Shown here piece by piece: positions 9,127-17,710 of a DNA stretch of 64,000 bases. Each line of letters starts with the position of its first letter. Position 1 is the stretch's first letter. The position numbers were made by a program, and so were the translations under genes. Under the pieces are notes generated by a model. The model was not told where the DNA came from. It was given only the letters and a program-made list of their open reading frames with translations, and did no database searches. Location of the stretch: NCBI GenBank assembly GCA_964491785.1, contig CAZBGS010000007.1, forward strand, positions 62,001 through 126,000, in the 5' to 3' direction. Source of the stretch: RZZS01 sp964491785. Lineage in GTDB: Bacteria > Pseudomonadota > Alphaproteobacteria > Micavibrionales > Micavibrionaceae.

Positions 9127-11059
9127 GCCATTTTGCCTGCCATGCCTGAAAACAAAGCACTGACCACAGCCTGGTTGCATTGTTTCCGGAACCTTGCTGA
9201 TGGGCGTTCCACATCTCTCTGACCGGCGCAGGATTTAAATACCCGCCGCCTTCCAGACGCTCTGCGGATAAAAGATCTTCGGCCCATTCTCTTAGCCCTC
9301 CGCGCAGCCATTCCCCGACCGGCATGGCGAATCCCTGCTTTGGCCTTTCGAACATATCCCCCGGCAAGTGCCGCCCCAGAACCTGACGAAGCAGCCATTT
9401 TCCTTTGCCATCCCTGATCTTCATGCTCTCCGGCAAAGTCCACGTATATTCGTACATCCGCTGATCCAGCAGCGGAGCCCGTGCCTCAAGCGAAGCCGCC
9501 ATGCTGGCGCGATCCACTTTTACAAGTATATCGTTCGGCAGATACGACAGCGCGTCCCCGGCCATCATCTTCTCGGCAAATGTAAGAGCGACTCTTGTCT
9601 GCCGGTCGTATTCGAACAACTGTATGCCCGGTTCGCTTCCGCCGATTACGACCTCCTGAGGATTGGCCCAGTGACTGAGCAACCTGCGGTAAATTTCTTC
9701 CGTACTGCCAAGCGGCAAAATGTCCGCAATCTTGTGAAGACGGTCTCCGGCCTGGGGATGGCCTTTTGCGATGCTATCCCATCTCGATGGCGGCAGCGCC
9801 TTGATTCTCCCGGCAAGCCAGACCCTTAACGAAAGCGGAATAATTCTGGTTTTTGCCCAGATGGCTGGCGCTGTAAAGTGGCGGTTGTATCCGCCGAACA
9901 GCTCGTCACCTCCGTCCCCCGACAATGCTACCGTTACCTCTTTGCGCGCATATCTGGCAACGAGCAGTGTGGGTATCGCGGAAATATCGGCGAAAGGCTC
10001 GTCATAAATATCCGGAAGCTCCCGGACAACTTCCATGGCCTCACTCGCGGTTAAATACAGCTCGTGATGATCGGTGCCGAGATGAGAGGCGATCTCACGC
10101 GCATGGCTGGCCTCGTCAAATCCGGCCTCCCGAAAGCCCACCGTATAAGTTTTGATCGGCTGTCTTGCCTCGCGCTGCATCAGAGCGACGACAAGGCTGC
10201 TGTCTATCCCTCCGGAAAGAAAGGCTCCGATAGGCACGTCCGATACCATCCTATCTCGGACGCATCGCGAAAGAAGTTCTTCAAGCTCTTCGATAGCCTG
10301 CGCGTCAGTGATATCGGGCGGATTGACTCTGGCTTCCTCAATCTTCCGGGCATGATGCCAGTACGACTCCATGCGAAGCGAGAGATCTTCACCGGCATTG
10401 AGAGCTTCCGCTCTCACCGCCATCCTGCATCCGGCAGGCACTGTCCAGCATTTCTCGTAAATGCAATGAGGAGCCGGAATGCTTGCATAGCGCATGAATA
10501 GCTGCAGGGAAGACCGGTTAACCTCAGCCTCGAAAGCGGGATGCCTCATAAACGCCTTAAGCTCCGAAGCGAAAACCAGACAGCTCCCGGCCCAGCCGAC
10601 ATAAAGCGGCTTCTTGCCGAGCCTGTCGCGGATAAGGTGAAGCACGCGATCCCTGCCATCCCAGACCGCCATGGCGAACATACCGTTAAATTTTTGCAGG
10701 GCATGATTAAGGCCCCATTGCTCGGCAGCGGCTAGAATAACCTCCGTATCTGATCTTCCCCTGAATATGTGCCCGAGATCGACAAGCTCCCTGTAAAGCT
10801 CAAGGAAGTTGTAAATTTCTCCGTTGAAGGAAATAACGTATCTGCCGCTTGCCGAAACCATCGGCTGGCGGCCTTCCGGGGACAGGTCGATAATCGACAG
10901 CCTCCTGTGCGATAGTGCAATTCCGGTCTTACTATCGACCCAGAGTCCGGAATCGTCCGGGCCGCGATGCTGCATCGCGTCTGCCATCGACTTTGCGATT
11001 GCCGAAAGATTATCCTTCGATCGCGTCTTTAGCTGATAGAGTCCGGCAATGCCGCACAT
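9107..11059 (-). CDS. asnB: Asparagine synthetase B (glutamine-hydrolysing)
   Basis: Makes asparagine from aspartate, ATP and glutamine. The 650-residue protein starts MCGIAGLYQL, so Cys2 is the glutaminase nucleophile once Met is removed. The class II amidotransferase domain covers about 1-215 (RRLSIIDLSPEGRQPM, SFNGEIYNF, RSDTEVIL) and the ATP-pyrophosphatase synthetase domain begins near the P-loop FLSGGIDSSLV at about 280. GDGGDELFGGYNR follows. Similar proteins also act in polysaccharide or exosortase-linked clusters, but nothing adjacent shows that. It is convergent with miaA. Confidence 0.92.
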   Translation of the reverse strand: MCGIAGLYQLKTRSKDNLSAIAKSMADAMQHRGPDDSGLWVDSKTGIALSHRRLSIIDLSPEGRQPMVSASGRYVISFNGEIYNFLELYRELVDLGHIFRGRSDTEVILAAAEQWGLNHALQKFNGMFAMAVWDGRDRVLHLIRDRLGKKPLYVGWAGSCLVFASELKAFMRHPAFEAEVNRSSLQLFMRYASIPAPHCIYEKCWTVPAGCRMAVRAEALNAGEDLSLRMESYWHHARKIEEARVNPPDITDAQAIEELEELLSRCVRDRMVSDVPIGAFLSGGIDSSLVVALMQREARQPIKTYTVGFREAGFDEASHAREIASHLGTDHHELYLTASEAMEVVRELPDIYDEPFADISAIPTLLVARYARKEVTVALSGDGGDELFGGYNRHFTAPAIWAKTRIIPLSLRVWLAGRIKALPPSRWDSIAKGHPQAGDRLHKIADILPLGSTEEIYRRLLSHWANPQEVVIGGSEPGIQLFEYDRQTRVALTFAEKMMAGDALSYLPNDILVKVDRASMAASLEARAPLLDQRMYEYTWTLPESMKIRDGKGKWLLRQVLGRHLPGDMFERPKQGFAMPVGEWLRGGLREWAEDLLSAERLEGGGYLNPAPVREMWNAHQQGSGNNATRLWSVLCFQAWQAKWLRAAGS

Positions 11060-11143
11060 AAAAAACTCCCATACAATTTTTCTTTATCAAATCTGGAAAG
11101 CCAGTATAAGTATTCGTAGTTTTAACAGCGCGCACAAAGCAAC

Positions 11144-11770
11144 GTGAATATAGATCTTTTGTTAACAAGTAAAGGCGAAGCCGGACTTATTTGCGACGAG
11201 CCCTTCCGCGATCCTGTGCTGGCAATCCTTTTTGATCTTACCGAAAGGCATCTTTTCGTTGAAATGGAAGACCATAGAAGCATGCGCCTGAACATTACCG
11301 TGAATGACGAATACACCCAGGATCTTACCTCCGCAGGAATAATAGAAATTGGCGTTCTAATGAATCGTCAGATAATCGAAAGCCTCCAGGTTCCGATTAT
11401 CGCCACGCATCAGGAAGCCCCTATGCCGCCGCTGGAAAGCCTGCCTTACAGAACCAACTCGGTTCTGCTTTTTGAAAATTTCGTTCGCAGCTGCATCTCG
11501 GGCCAACCAGTTCACCGCGAGAATCTCGCCAACGAGGCTTCGCTGTGCGCACTGTTGGACGCAACTCAGCTGGTAGCTCCGCAATACGCTCCGAAGCTTG
11601 TACATCAAAGACGCCTGGAAGCCGCTCCCCAGGGCCCGTCGTTCAGCCAGTTTCCCACGCCTGCGCAATTCTATGGCCCCGGAGGCGGGGGAATAAAGGG
11701 GGTTCCACATCCCCGTCGCCGAAAACCTTCATATCATGATCGAGGCACCGGCGAACAGGAGGATGAATAA
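11144..11770 (+). CDS. Unrecognised 208-residue protein
   Basis: The frame starts at GTG 11144 and has no hit that I recognise. The first 130 residues look like a compact alpha/beta fold with many acidic residues and no signal or membrane segment. The C-terminal 50 residues are rich in Gly, Pro, Arg and His and are probably disordered. It is divergent from asnB and followed by dps after 71 bases. Upstream, a TATAAG at about 11102 could be a -10 element. An ATG start is missing and the ribosome binding site is weak, so the exact start is uncertain. Confidence 0.6.
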   Translation: MNIDLLLTSKGEAGLICDEPFRDPVLAILFDLTERHLFVEMEDHRSMRLNITVNDEYTQDLTSAGIIEIGVLMNRQIIESLQVPIIATHQEAPMPPLESLPYRTNSVLLFENFVRSCISGQPVHRENLANEASLCALLDATQLVAPQYAPKLVHQRRLEAAPQGPSFSQFPTPAQFYGPGGGGIKGVPHPRRRKPSYHDRGTGEQEDE

Positions 11771-11841
11771 TTGCCGCATTGACATTATAAACTGGTAGAT
11801 TACTTCTGTTTTTATAAGCACTTAAGCAAAGGAGATAGAAA

Positions 11842-12312
11842 ATGAGTCAGCCCTATATGGAAGGCGATAAGAACAAGGATGTAGTGGAAGGACTGACCAG
11901 AGTACTGGCGGATACTTTTATCCTGTACTTCAAAACCCATGCCTATCACTGGAATGTTACCGGCATCCAGTTCAAGGCATTGCATGAGCTTTTTGAGATC
12001 CAGTATACTGAACTCTGGAACGCCGTCGATGTGATCGCCGAAAGAATACGCTCTTTAGGAGAATACGCGCCGGTAAACCTGAAAGAAATCCAATCCAGAA
12101 CAACTCTGGCCGAGGAGCAGCAGCGTCCCGGAGCGGTGGAGATGCTGAAAAAGCTGGCAAAAGACAATCGCTCGATTGTGGATTCGATTTACCCCGCACT
12201 CCGCGCAGCCCAGGAATCAGGCGACGAGGCCACGACTGATCTTCTGATCGAACGCGTTCAGATCCATGAGAAAACCGCATGGATGCTGGAGGCAATGGCC
12301 GCAGGAAATTGA
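11842..12312 (+). CDS. dps: Dps-family ferritin-like DNA-binding protein
   Basis: Dodecameric miniferritin that oxidises and stores iron using H2O2 and can coat DNA in stress. 156 residues, usual size. The inter-subunit ferroxidase ligands are visible in the KTHAYHWNVTG, ALHELFEIQY and NAVDVIAERI segments (His, His, Asp, Glu spaced as in Dps). The ATG follows an AAAGGAGATAGAAA ribosome binding site. It stands alone, with a hairpin terminator just downstream. The N-terminal tail is short and not Lys-rich, so DNA binding cannot be told from sequence. Confidence 0.93.
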   Translation: MSQPYMEGDKNKDVVEGLTRVLADTFILYFKTHAYHWNVTGIQFKALHELFEIQYTELWNAVDVIAERIRSLGEYAPVNLKEIQSRTTLAEEQQRPGAVEMLKKLAKDNRSIVDSIYPALRAAQESGDEATTDLLIERVQIHEKTAWMLEAMAAGN

Positions 12313-12324
12313 ACAAATTTAAAG

Positions 12325-12367
12325 ATAAGGGGTCAGCAGAGATTAAGATGGCCCCTTATTATATTTT
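12325..12367 (+). terminator. Rho-independent terminator after dps
   Basis: ATAAGGGGTC (12325-12334) pairs with GGCCCCTTAT (12350-12359) around a 15-base loop and is followed by TATATTTT. The stop codon of the opposite-strand gene (12333-12335) lies inside the hairpin, so it may serve both strands. Confidence 0.6.
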
Positions 12368-13043
12368 CGCTCTGGACGATATCTATTACCTGAGAGAAAT
12401 CGAGCGAGTTTAAAATCTCGTCAATCTCTTCTTTAAATCCTGCCATTTTGAGCCCGTAGCGAGCATCATGAGCGCAGAAAACTCTTGTCTTCTGCTCATT
12501 ATCGAATCTTTTGACCATATCGAATACCTGCCTGCCCTCACCGCAGAAGCACAAAGCCCAGACGGCATCGTCAATGCTTAGTATATCAGCCTGACGGGAT
12601 ACCGGCATCGTACGGATGAGATCTACCACCGTTTCGGCCTGATGATTGAGGCACAAGGATCTTACCGTATCTTTTGCGGAAAGGACTCTGAATCTGTCCG
12701 CTTCATCCATTAATATAATGGCTTTGATTAACAATTCCGGGGCAACGCTTTTATGATTATTAAAATCAGTGAGAATTCGAAAATTCATTGAATTTGTGAG
12801 ATCAGGGAAGTGCTTACCGTTCCCGTTCCCGTTCCCGTTTGTATTCTCCTTCATCTTTCCCAGTATCGCCCTGCAGGTTCGCAAACTGGAGCAAACCCAG
12901 TCAACCAGATTGGGCTCTTCCGGAATCTTCAATTTTTTTGAGGCTAATAGCTGGAATTTTTGTTTGATTGACAACGATGGACTTATTTGCGGCCTGATCC
13001 TGCTTTCATAGCAGGCAACGCCCGGATGATCGTCTGTCTCCAT
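12333..13043 (-). CDS. Unrecognised protein with helical repeats
   Basis: 236 residues from ATG 13043, preceded by a GAAAGG ribosome binding site. The N-terminal third is unlike anything I recognise. After a short (Gly-Asn)n linker near residue 70, the C-terminal part carries about three degenerate units of 31-35 residues. Each has the form L-S-x-x-D-x-V-x-x-L-C followed by a second helix ending in a Val/Ile-rich segment. This pattern suggests a TPR/PPR-like helical solenoid, probably for protein binding. No signal peptide or membrane segment. It lies next to hemW on the same strand, with an 88-base gap. Confidence 0.55.
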   Translation of the reverse strand: METDDHPGVACYESRIRPQISPSLSIKQKFQLLASKKLKIPEEPNLVDWVCSSLRTCRAILGKMKENTNGNGNGNGKHFPDLTNSMNFRILTDFNNHKSVAPELLIKAIILMDEADRFRVLSAKDTVRSLCLNHQAETVVDLIRTMPVSRQADILSIDDAVWALCFCGEGRQVFDMVKRFDNEQKTRVFCAHDARYGLKMAGFKEEIDEILNSLDFSQVIDIVQSENIIRGHLNLC

Positions 13044-13131
13044 AGCGAAAACCTTTCTTTCAACCTGTTCAAAATTTTTTTATTTCTTATTAGTAACCTT
13101 TTCAGAAAGCAATTCAAGAAAAGAGGAAAAT

Positions 13132-14292
13132 TCATAACAAAATCATGCGTATAATCTCATCGAGCATTGTCATGCCGCTTGCGGTAGCCTTGATTGCATT
13201 ATCGCTCTTTTCGAGAAACCCCTCTCTTTCAAGGTAATTAATTTTTTCCGCGGACAGTATTTTCTGCCATGGACAGCCCGCTTCTTCTTCAATTCGCTTT
13301 AAGGGAAGGCCTTCGGCAAGCCTTAGGCCCATAAGCACCGCCTCGGCAGCCCTCTCCTTTGGAGAAACCACAAGGTAGCCGTCCGCGCCGTAATTACCGG
13401 ACAGAGCTGTTCCGAGCCAGGCACCGGGAGCTCGCGCCCCGCATGTGGCAACCTTGTTTCCATCAACGGTAAGGCGTCCATGAGCCCCGGGGCCGATACC
13501 GATATAATCCTGATAGCGCCAGCAATTGAGATTATGAATGCTTTCATTCCCTGGCGAGGCATAATTGGAAACTTCATAAGCAAATAACCCTGAACCTCCT
13601 GCAATCATCGTGGTTACTTCAAACATTCTCGCTGCCGTTTCCTCATCGGGAAGAGTAAATTCGCCGCGAACATAACGATTATGAAAGGTCGTTCCTGGCT
13701 CGATTGTGAGCTGGTACAGGGAAATATGCCCGCCTGCCAGCCTCAAGGCTTGCGAAAGCTCTTCCGACCAGACGTCGACTGTCTGCGAAGGGCGCGCGTA
13801 AATGAGGTCGAAACTGAAGCGGTCGAACACTTCCGCCGCCATGCCCAAAGCTTCCACCGCTTCGGCGGCGCTATGTCTGCGCCCGAGAAACCTCAGATCC
13901 TCATCCTTCAGCGACTGGATGCCAATCGATAACCTGTTAACTCCCGCATTGCGAAACCCGCGAAATTTGCCGATCTCGGCAGAAGTCGGATTTGCTTCTA
14001 TCGTAATTTCTAAATTTTTATCAAAGCCCCAGTGTTTGCCCGCTTCAGTTATTATCTCCGCGACCATCCCTGCCGGCATCAGCGAAGGCGTGCCTCCCCC
14101 GAAATAAATCGAGGTTAGCCTACGTCCCGAAGTCAACGAGGCATAATAGCGGATCTCCGAAATATAGGCCTCCTGCCATTGCCCGAAATCAGCATCCTTG
14201 AAGACATATGAATTGAAATCGCAGTAAGGGCACTTCGAAAGGCAGAAAGGCCAGTGCACATACAGGGCAACGCTGTTCCTGTGCGCGTTCAT
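13132..14292 (-). CDS. hemW: HemW-family radical SAM heme chaperone
   Basis: Coproporphyrinogen-III-oxidase-like radical SAM protein; HemW members bind heme and are thought to insert it into respiratory enzymes rather than act as the oxidase. 386 residues with ALYVHWPFCLSKCPYCDFNS carrying the CX3CX2C cluster motif near residues 17-24. GGGTPSLM and an EANPTS segment follow, with a HemN-type C-terminal domain. The extra CxxC Cys next to the cluster is replaced by Phe (CDF), as in HemW. It overlaps mscS by 4 bases (ATGA) and ends the rph-rdgB-mscS-hemW operon. Confidence 0.9.
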   Translation of the reverse strand: MNAHRNSVALYVHWPFCLSKCPYCDFNSYVFKDADFGQWQEAYISEIRYYASLTSGRRLTSIYFGGGTPSLMPAGMVAEIITEAGKHWGFDKNLEITIEANPTSAEIGKFRGFRNAGVNRLSIGIQSLKDEDLRFLGRRHSAAEAVEALGMAAEVFDRFSFDLIYARPSQTVDVWSEELSQALRLAGGHISLYQLTIEPGTTFHNRYVRGEFTLPDEETAARMFEVTTMIAGGSGLFAYEVSNYASPGNESIHNLNCWRYQDYIGIGPGAHGRLTVDGNKVATCGARAPGAWLGTALSGNYGADGYLVVSPKERAAEAVLMGLRLAEGLPLKRIEEEAGCPWQKILSAEKINYLEREGFLEKSDNAIKATASGMTMLDEIIRMILL

Positions 14293-15368
14293 TCCTTCCC
14301 GTCACCACCGATCATCTCCGCCCTTATCCTGGGTAGCGACCGCGGATAGTTCTTTTGCAGGAATTCAATCAGTTTCTCGCGGCACATGCATCTCAGATCC
14401 CATGCCGAGGGAGAATCCGAAGCGCTTACCAGAGCCCTCACCGTCATCGTTTTTTCGCTGGTCTCGGTAACCTGAACGACGTTCACCTTGCCGTCCCACA
14501 ATTCCTTCGCCTCGTTGTTCAGAATGCGGGTAAGCTCGTCCCTGAGCGGCTGAAGCGGCGTCGTATAATCGAGATACAAAACTACCGTACCAAGAATATC
14601 CGCCGTCCTGCGCGTCCAGTTCTGGAACGGCTTTTCCACAAAATACGAGATCGGCAGCACCAGCCGCCGCTGATCCCAGATCTTTACTACGACATAGGTT
14701 AGGTTGATCTCCTCGATCCATCCCCATTCGCCTTCGACCACTACCGCGTCGTCGAGCCTGATAGGCTGGGTTATCGCTATCTGCAGTCCGGTGAAGAAAT
14801 TGCCTATCGTCTTCTGCGCCGCCAGACCGAGCACGATACCGGCAAGACCGGCGGAGGCCAACAGAGAAACCCCGATCGACCTGATTTCCTTGAAAGTCAT
14901 AAGCGCCACGGAAAGCGTGATCAGAATGATAATCGCCCCGGCCAGCCTTCTGATGACCTTGACCTGGGTATGCATCTGTCTTGCCTGAAGATTGTTCTTT
15001 ACCTCGACCTTGTAGCGTTTGAGAAAAATATCGGAGGTAAGATTAACCGCCCGCATCGCCGCCCAGCCGAACAGCGCGATGATCGCTATCGAATAAAAAT
15101 TATCAAACCAGGGCTGGTCGTCGAGATTGAAAGGCAGATCGCGCAACAAAATATACATCGCTGTCAGGATCATAAAAACCTGAAGCGGTGAATTGAATTT
15201 CCTGAAAACCACGATCAGAAAATTGTCTTTCTCTTTTTTCGTTTTTTTAAGAAGAATATTCTTAATCACATAAAAAGTGACCATCAGCGCGAATATAGCG
15301 CCGACAAGCAGGGCGTCCGGCACGCCGAAGCTCTCGATGAATTGATCCCAGTTGAATATTTCCATCAT
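14289..15368 (-). CDS. MscS-family mechanosensitive channel
   Basis: 359 residues. Hydrophobic segments lie near residues 18-38, 57-75, 88-107 and 137-157. The pore-lining TM3-like helix is GVSLLASAGLAGIVLGLAAQKTIGNFF at about 166-192. A beta domain (DDAVVVEGEWGWIEEINLTYVVVKIWDQRRLVLPISYF) and an alpha/beta cytoplasmic end follow. This is the small-conductance channel fold that opens under membrane tension to release solutes. The gene overlaps rdgB and hemW by 4 bases each, so it is in the middle of an operon of unrelated housekeeping genes. Confidence 0.9.
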   Translation of the reverse strand: MMEIFNWDQFIESFGVPDALLVGAIFALMVTFYVIKNILLKKTKKEKDNFLIVVFRKFNSPLQVFMILTAMYILLRDLPFNLDDQPWFDNFYSIAIIALFGWAAMRAVNLTSDIFLKRYKVEVKNNLQARQMHTQVKVIRRLAGAIIILITLSVALMTFKEIRSIGVSLLASAGLAGIVLGLAAQKTIGNFFTGLQIAITQPIRLDDAVVVEGEWGWIEEINLTYVVVKIWDQRRLVLPISYFVEKPFQNWTRRTADILGTVVLYLDYTTPLQPLRDELTRILNNEAKELWDGKVNVVQVTETSEKTMTVRALVSASDSPSAWDLRCMCREKLIEFLQKNYPRSLPRIRAEMIGGDGKE

Positions 15369-15958
15369 CCCTCCCGGGCTAGATAACCGTTAACAAGCTT
15401 CTCAAAAGCCCTTGAGCGGTGGCTCATGGAGTTCTTTTTTTCCGCATCCATTTCTGCAAAAGTCTCCACCTCGCCAACCGGAACAAAGAAAGGGTCATAA
15501 CCAAACCCTTTCTCCCCTCTTGGCGGCCAGCACAGGTTTCCATCAATTCTGCCCTCGAATGTTTTGTGACTCCCGTCCGGCCAGGCAAGCGCCAGTACGC
15601 AGACGAAATACGCCATCCGCTTTTCGTCGTTGACGAGCAGATCGTTGATCTTGTCCATTGCCCTGGCGAAATTCTTATCCGGCCCCGCCCATCTGGCAGA
15701 ATACACTCCCGGAGCGCCGTCTAGCGCCGTAACGCACAAGCCGCTGTCGTCTGCAAGCGCTGGTTTTCCCGTGGCTTTCGCCGCAGCCACAGCCTTGATC
15801 ACCGCGTTCTCGGTAAAAGTCTCTCCGGTTTCCTCAGGCTCCTCAAGCCCGAAATCGGAAGCCGCCGAAAAATTTTTTACATAGGGCGCGAGAAGTTCGG
15901 CGATTTCTTTTGCCTTGCCCTTGTTATGGGTGGCCACGACCAGATGCGCGATGCTCAT
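15365..15958 (-). CDS. rdgB: RdgB/HAM1-family XTP/dITP pyrophosphatase
   Basis: Removes deaminated purine nucleotides (XTP, dITP) from the nucleotide pool. From ATG 15958 it has 197 residues: VVATHNKGKAKEIAELL at the N-terminus (substrate and phosphate binding), FTENAVIKA, ALADDSGLCVTALDGAPGVYSARWAG with the catalytic Asp, GYDPFF and SHRSRAFEKL near the end. The upstream ATG at 16006 would add 16 unlike residues and lie well within rph, so 15958, which overlaps the rph stop by 4 bases, is preferred. Confidence 0.95.
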   Translation of the reverse strand: MSIAHLVVATHNKGKAKEIAELLAPYVKNFSAASDFGLEEPEETGETFTENAVIKAVAAAKATGKPALADDSGLCVTALDGAPGVYSARWAGPDKNFARAMDKINDLLVNDEKRMAYFVCVLALAWPDGSHKTFEGRIDGNLCWPPRGEKGFGYDPFFVPVGEVETFAEMDAEKKNSMSHRSRAFEKLVNGYLAREG

Positions 15959-16680
15959 AACAGGCTTCCCAGTACTTTTTCCTGAATTGCCGCAAGCTCC
16001 CCGCATCCCTTCCGGGCAAGCGCCAGCATCGCTTCGAATTCCTGCTGGTCGAAAGGGGTTTTTTCCGCCGTAGCCTGTATCTCGACAAGTCCGCCCTTGC
16101 CGGTAATCACGAAATTGGCATCGGTCTGCGCGCTCGAATCCTCGATATAATCCAGATCAAGAACCGGAACCCCCGAATATATTCCGCATGATATCGCGGC
16201 AACGCTGTCGTTGATCGGAATTCTCTGAACCATTCCCGCAAGACGCAGCCTTTTCATCGCCTCGACCATGGCGATATACGCGCCGGTGATCGAGGCCGTA
16301 CGCGTGCCGCCGTCCGCCTGAAGCACGTCACAGTCTATGCGTATCTGCCGCTCGCCCAGAGCCTCTGCATCCACGACGGATCGCAAGGCCCTGCCGATAA
16401 GGCGCTGGATCTCCTGGGTGCGCCCCGACTGCCTGCCGCGCGCCGCCTCGCGGTCAACGCGCTGCCCGGTCGCTCTCGGGAGCATCCCGTATTCGGCTGT
16501 CACCCAGCCTTTCCCAAGCCCCTTCATCCATCCCTGGACTTTTTCCTCGACAGTCGCCGTGCACAGGACATGCGTATTGCCGAATTTAATAAGGCACGAC
16601 CCCTCGGCATGAATACTGACATCGGTGATAACTTCCACTTTTCGCAAGGCGTCCGCTGCCCGCCCGGATGGTCTTTCCAT
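15955..16680 (-). CDS. rph: Ribonuclease PH
   Basis: Phosphorolytic 3' exoribonuclease that trims tRNA precursors and degrades structured RNA. 241 residues with the RNase PH core: RKVEVITDVSIHAEGSCLIKFGNTHVLCTATVEE, the conserved GWVTAEYGMLPRATGQR phosphate-binding region, RLIGRALRSVVD, IDCDVLQADGGTRTASITG, and DLDYIEDSSAQTDAN with metal-binding acidic residues. A strong GGAGGAG site precedes the ATG. First gene of the rph-rdgB-mscS-hemW operon. Confidence 0.96.
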   Translation of the reverse strand: MERPSGRAADALRKVEVITDVSIHAEGSCLIKFGNTHVLCTATVEEKVQGWMKGLGKGWVTAEYGMLPRATGQRVDREAARGRQSGRTQEIQRLIGRALRSVVDAEALGERQIRIDCDVLQADGGTRTASITGAYIAMVEAMKRLRLAGMVQRIPINDSVAAISCGIYSGVPVLDLDYIEDSSAQTDANFVITGKGGLVEIQATAEKTPFDQQEFEAMLALARKGCGELAAIQEKVLGSLL

Positions 16681-16704
16681 TACTCCTCCTCATCTGATCT
16701 CCGC

Positions 16705-16732
16705 ACTTTAAGGGCAGGATAACATTTGTCAA
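16705..16732 (-). promoter_or_regulatory. Sigma70-like promoter for the rph operon
   Basis: On the minus strand a perfect TTGACA (16732-16727) and TAAAGT (16710-16705) are 16 bases apart, about 25 bases before the rph start codon. Confidence 0.5.
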
Positions 16733-16911
16733 TTTCTGAATAAAAACTCTCGAACAACCACTATCATATCTTTATGAGAATGATGGTAAACCGACGAAGC
16801 AATACCAGTATGTCTGGGCCAGCCCTATTAATTGCTACACCGCTTTCCGCTATTATTTCGGTTAGTAATATAATAAAGTCCATTATTATCAACCGTAAGG
16901 GGCTTTCCGAA

Positions 16912-17658
16912 GTGGACATACCACGAATCTTTAACATCACCGAAAGTGCTCACCGCATCCATAACCCGTTTACGCCCGAAAAGGTCGCCACTCTTGGCGC
17001 GGTGCTGCGACTGGAACCGGGAACCCGGGTGCTCGACCTGGGCAGCGGTTCGGGAGAAATGCTTTGTACCTGGGCACGAGATTACGGAATAACTGGCACC
17101 GGCGTCGACATGAGCGAGCTGTTCTCCAGACAAGCGAAACTCCGTGCTCAAGAGCTCGGCGTAACCGATAAGGTCATGTTCATCCATGGCGATGCTACCG
17201 GCTTCGTCGCCGACGAAAAGGTCGGTGTAGCTGCCTGTATCGGCGCCACCTGGATCGGTGGAGGAGTCGCCGGCACCATCGAGCTTCTGTCGAAGAGTCT
17301 CGGCCCCAAAGGAATCATCCTCATCGGCGAGCTCTACTGGCGGCAGTTACCGCCCTCGGAGGACGTTGTTAAAGGATGCTTTGCCGGTTCGGTCTCCGAC
17401 TATCTCATGCTACCTGAGCTTGTCGCCTCTTTCGGCGACCTCGGCTTCGACATCGTGGAAATGGTTCTGGCAGACCAGGAAGGCTGGGACAGGTATGAGG
17501 CCGCCAAGTGGCTAACCATGCGCCGGTGGCTCGAAGCTAATCCCGGCGACGAACTCGCGAAAGATGTTCGAGCCCGGCTGTCCTCGGAGCCACAACGCTA
17601 TGCCTCCTACACGCGCGAATACATGGGCTGGGGCGTGTTCGCTCTGATGGCGCGGTGA
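16912..17658 (+). CDS. Class I SAM-dependent methyltransferase
   Basis: 248 residues from GTG 16912, which is preceded by an AAGGGG tract; the longer frame from 16774 adds 46 residues of poor protein quality. The Rossmann core is clear: motif I RVLDLGSGSGEML near residue 44, acidic end of strand 2 in GTGVDMSELF, and IHGDATGF. A GELYWRQLPPS segment lies after strand 5. This resembles small-molecule methyltransferases of the ubiE/cfa type, but the substrate is unknown. The gene stands alone, divergent from rph and convergent with xseA, and may be a single-gene acquisition. Confidence 0.8.
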   Translation: MDIPRIFNITESAHRIHNPFTPEKVATLGAVLRLEPGTRVLDLGSGSGEMLCTWARDYGITGTGVDMSELFSRQAKLRAQELGVTDKVMFIHGDATGFVADEKVGVAACIGATWIGGGVAGTIELLSKSLGPKGIILIGELYWRQLPPSEDVVKGCFAGSVSDYLMLPELVASFGDLGFDIVEMVLADQEGWDRYEAAKWLTMRRWLEANPGDELAKDVRARLSSEPQRYASYTREYMGWGVFALMAR

Positions 17659-17710
17659 CACCACTTCCGGACAGATTTCTCCGGAGAAGCAAACCTGACC
17701 GGGAAATCCG

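Noticed and set aside
9368..9829. Plus-strand ORFs inside asnB, and similar long antisense frames in xseA, serA, argG, the phosphomannomutase gene and aas
   Set aside because: They are shadows of strongly supported genes on the other strand, with biased composition and no motifs.
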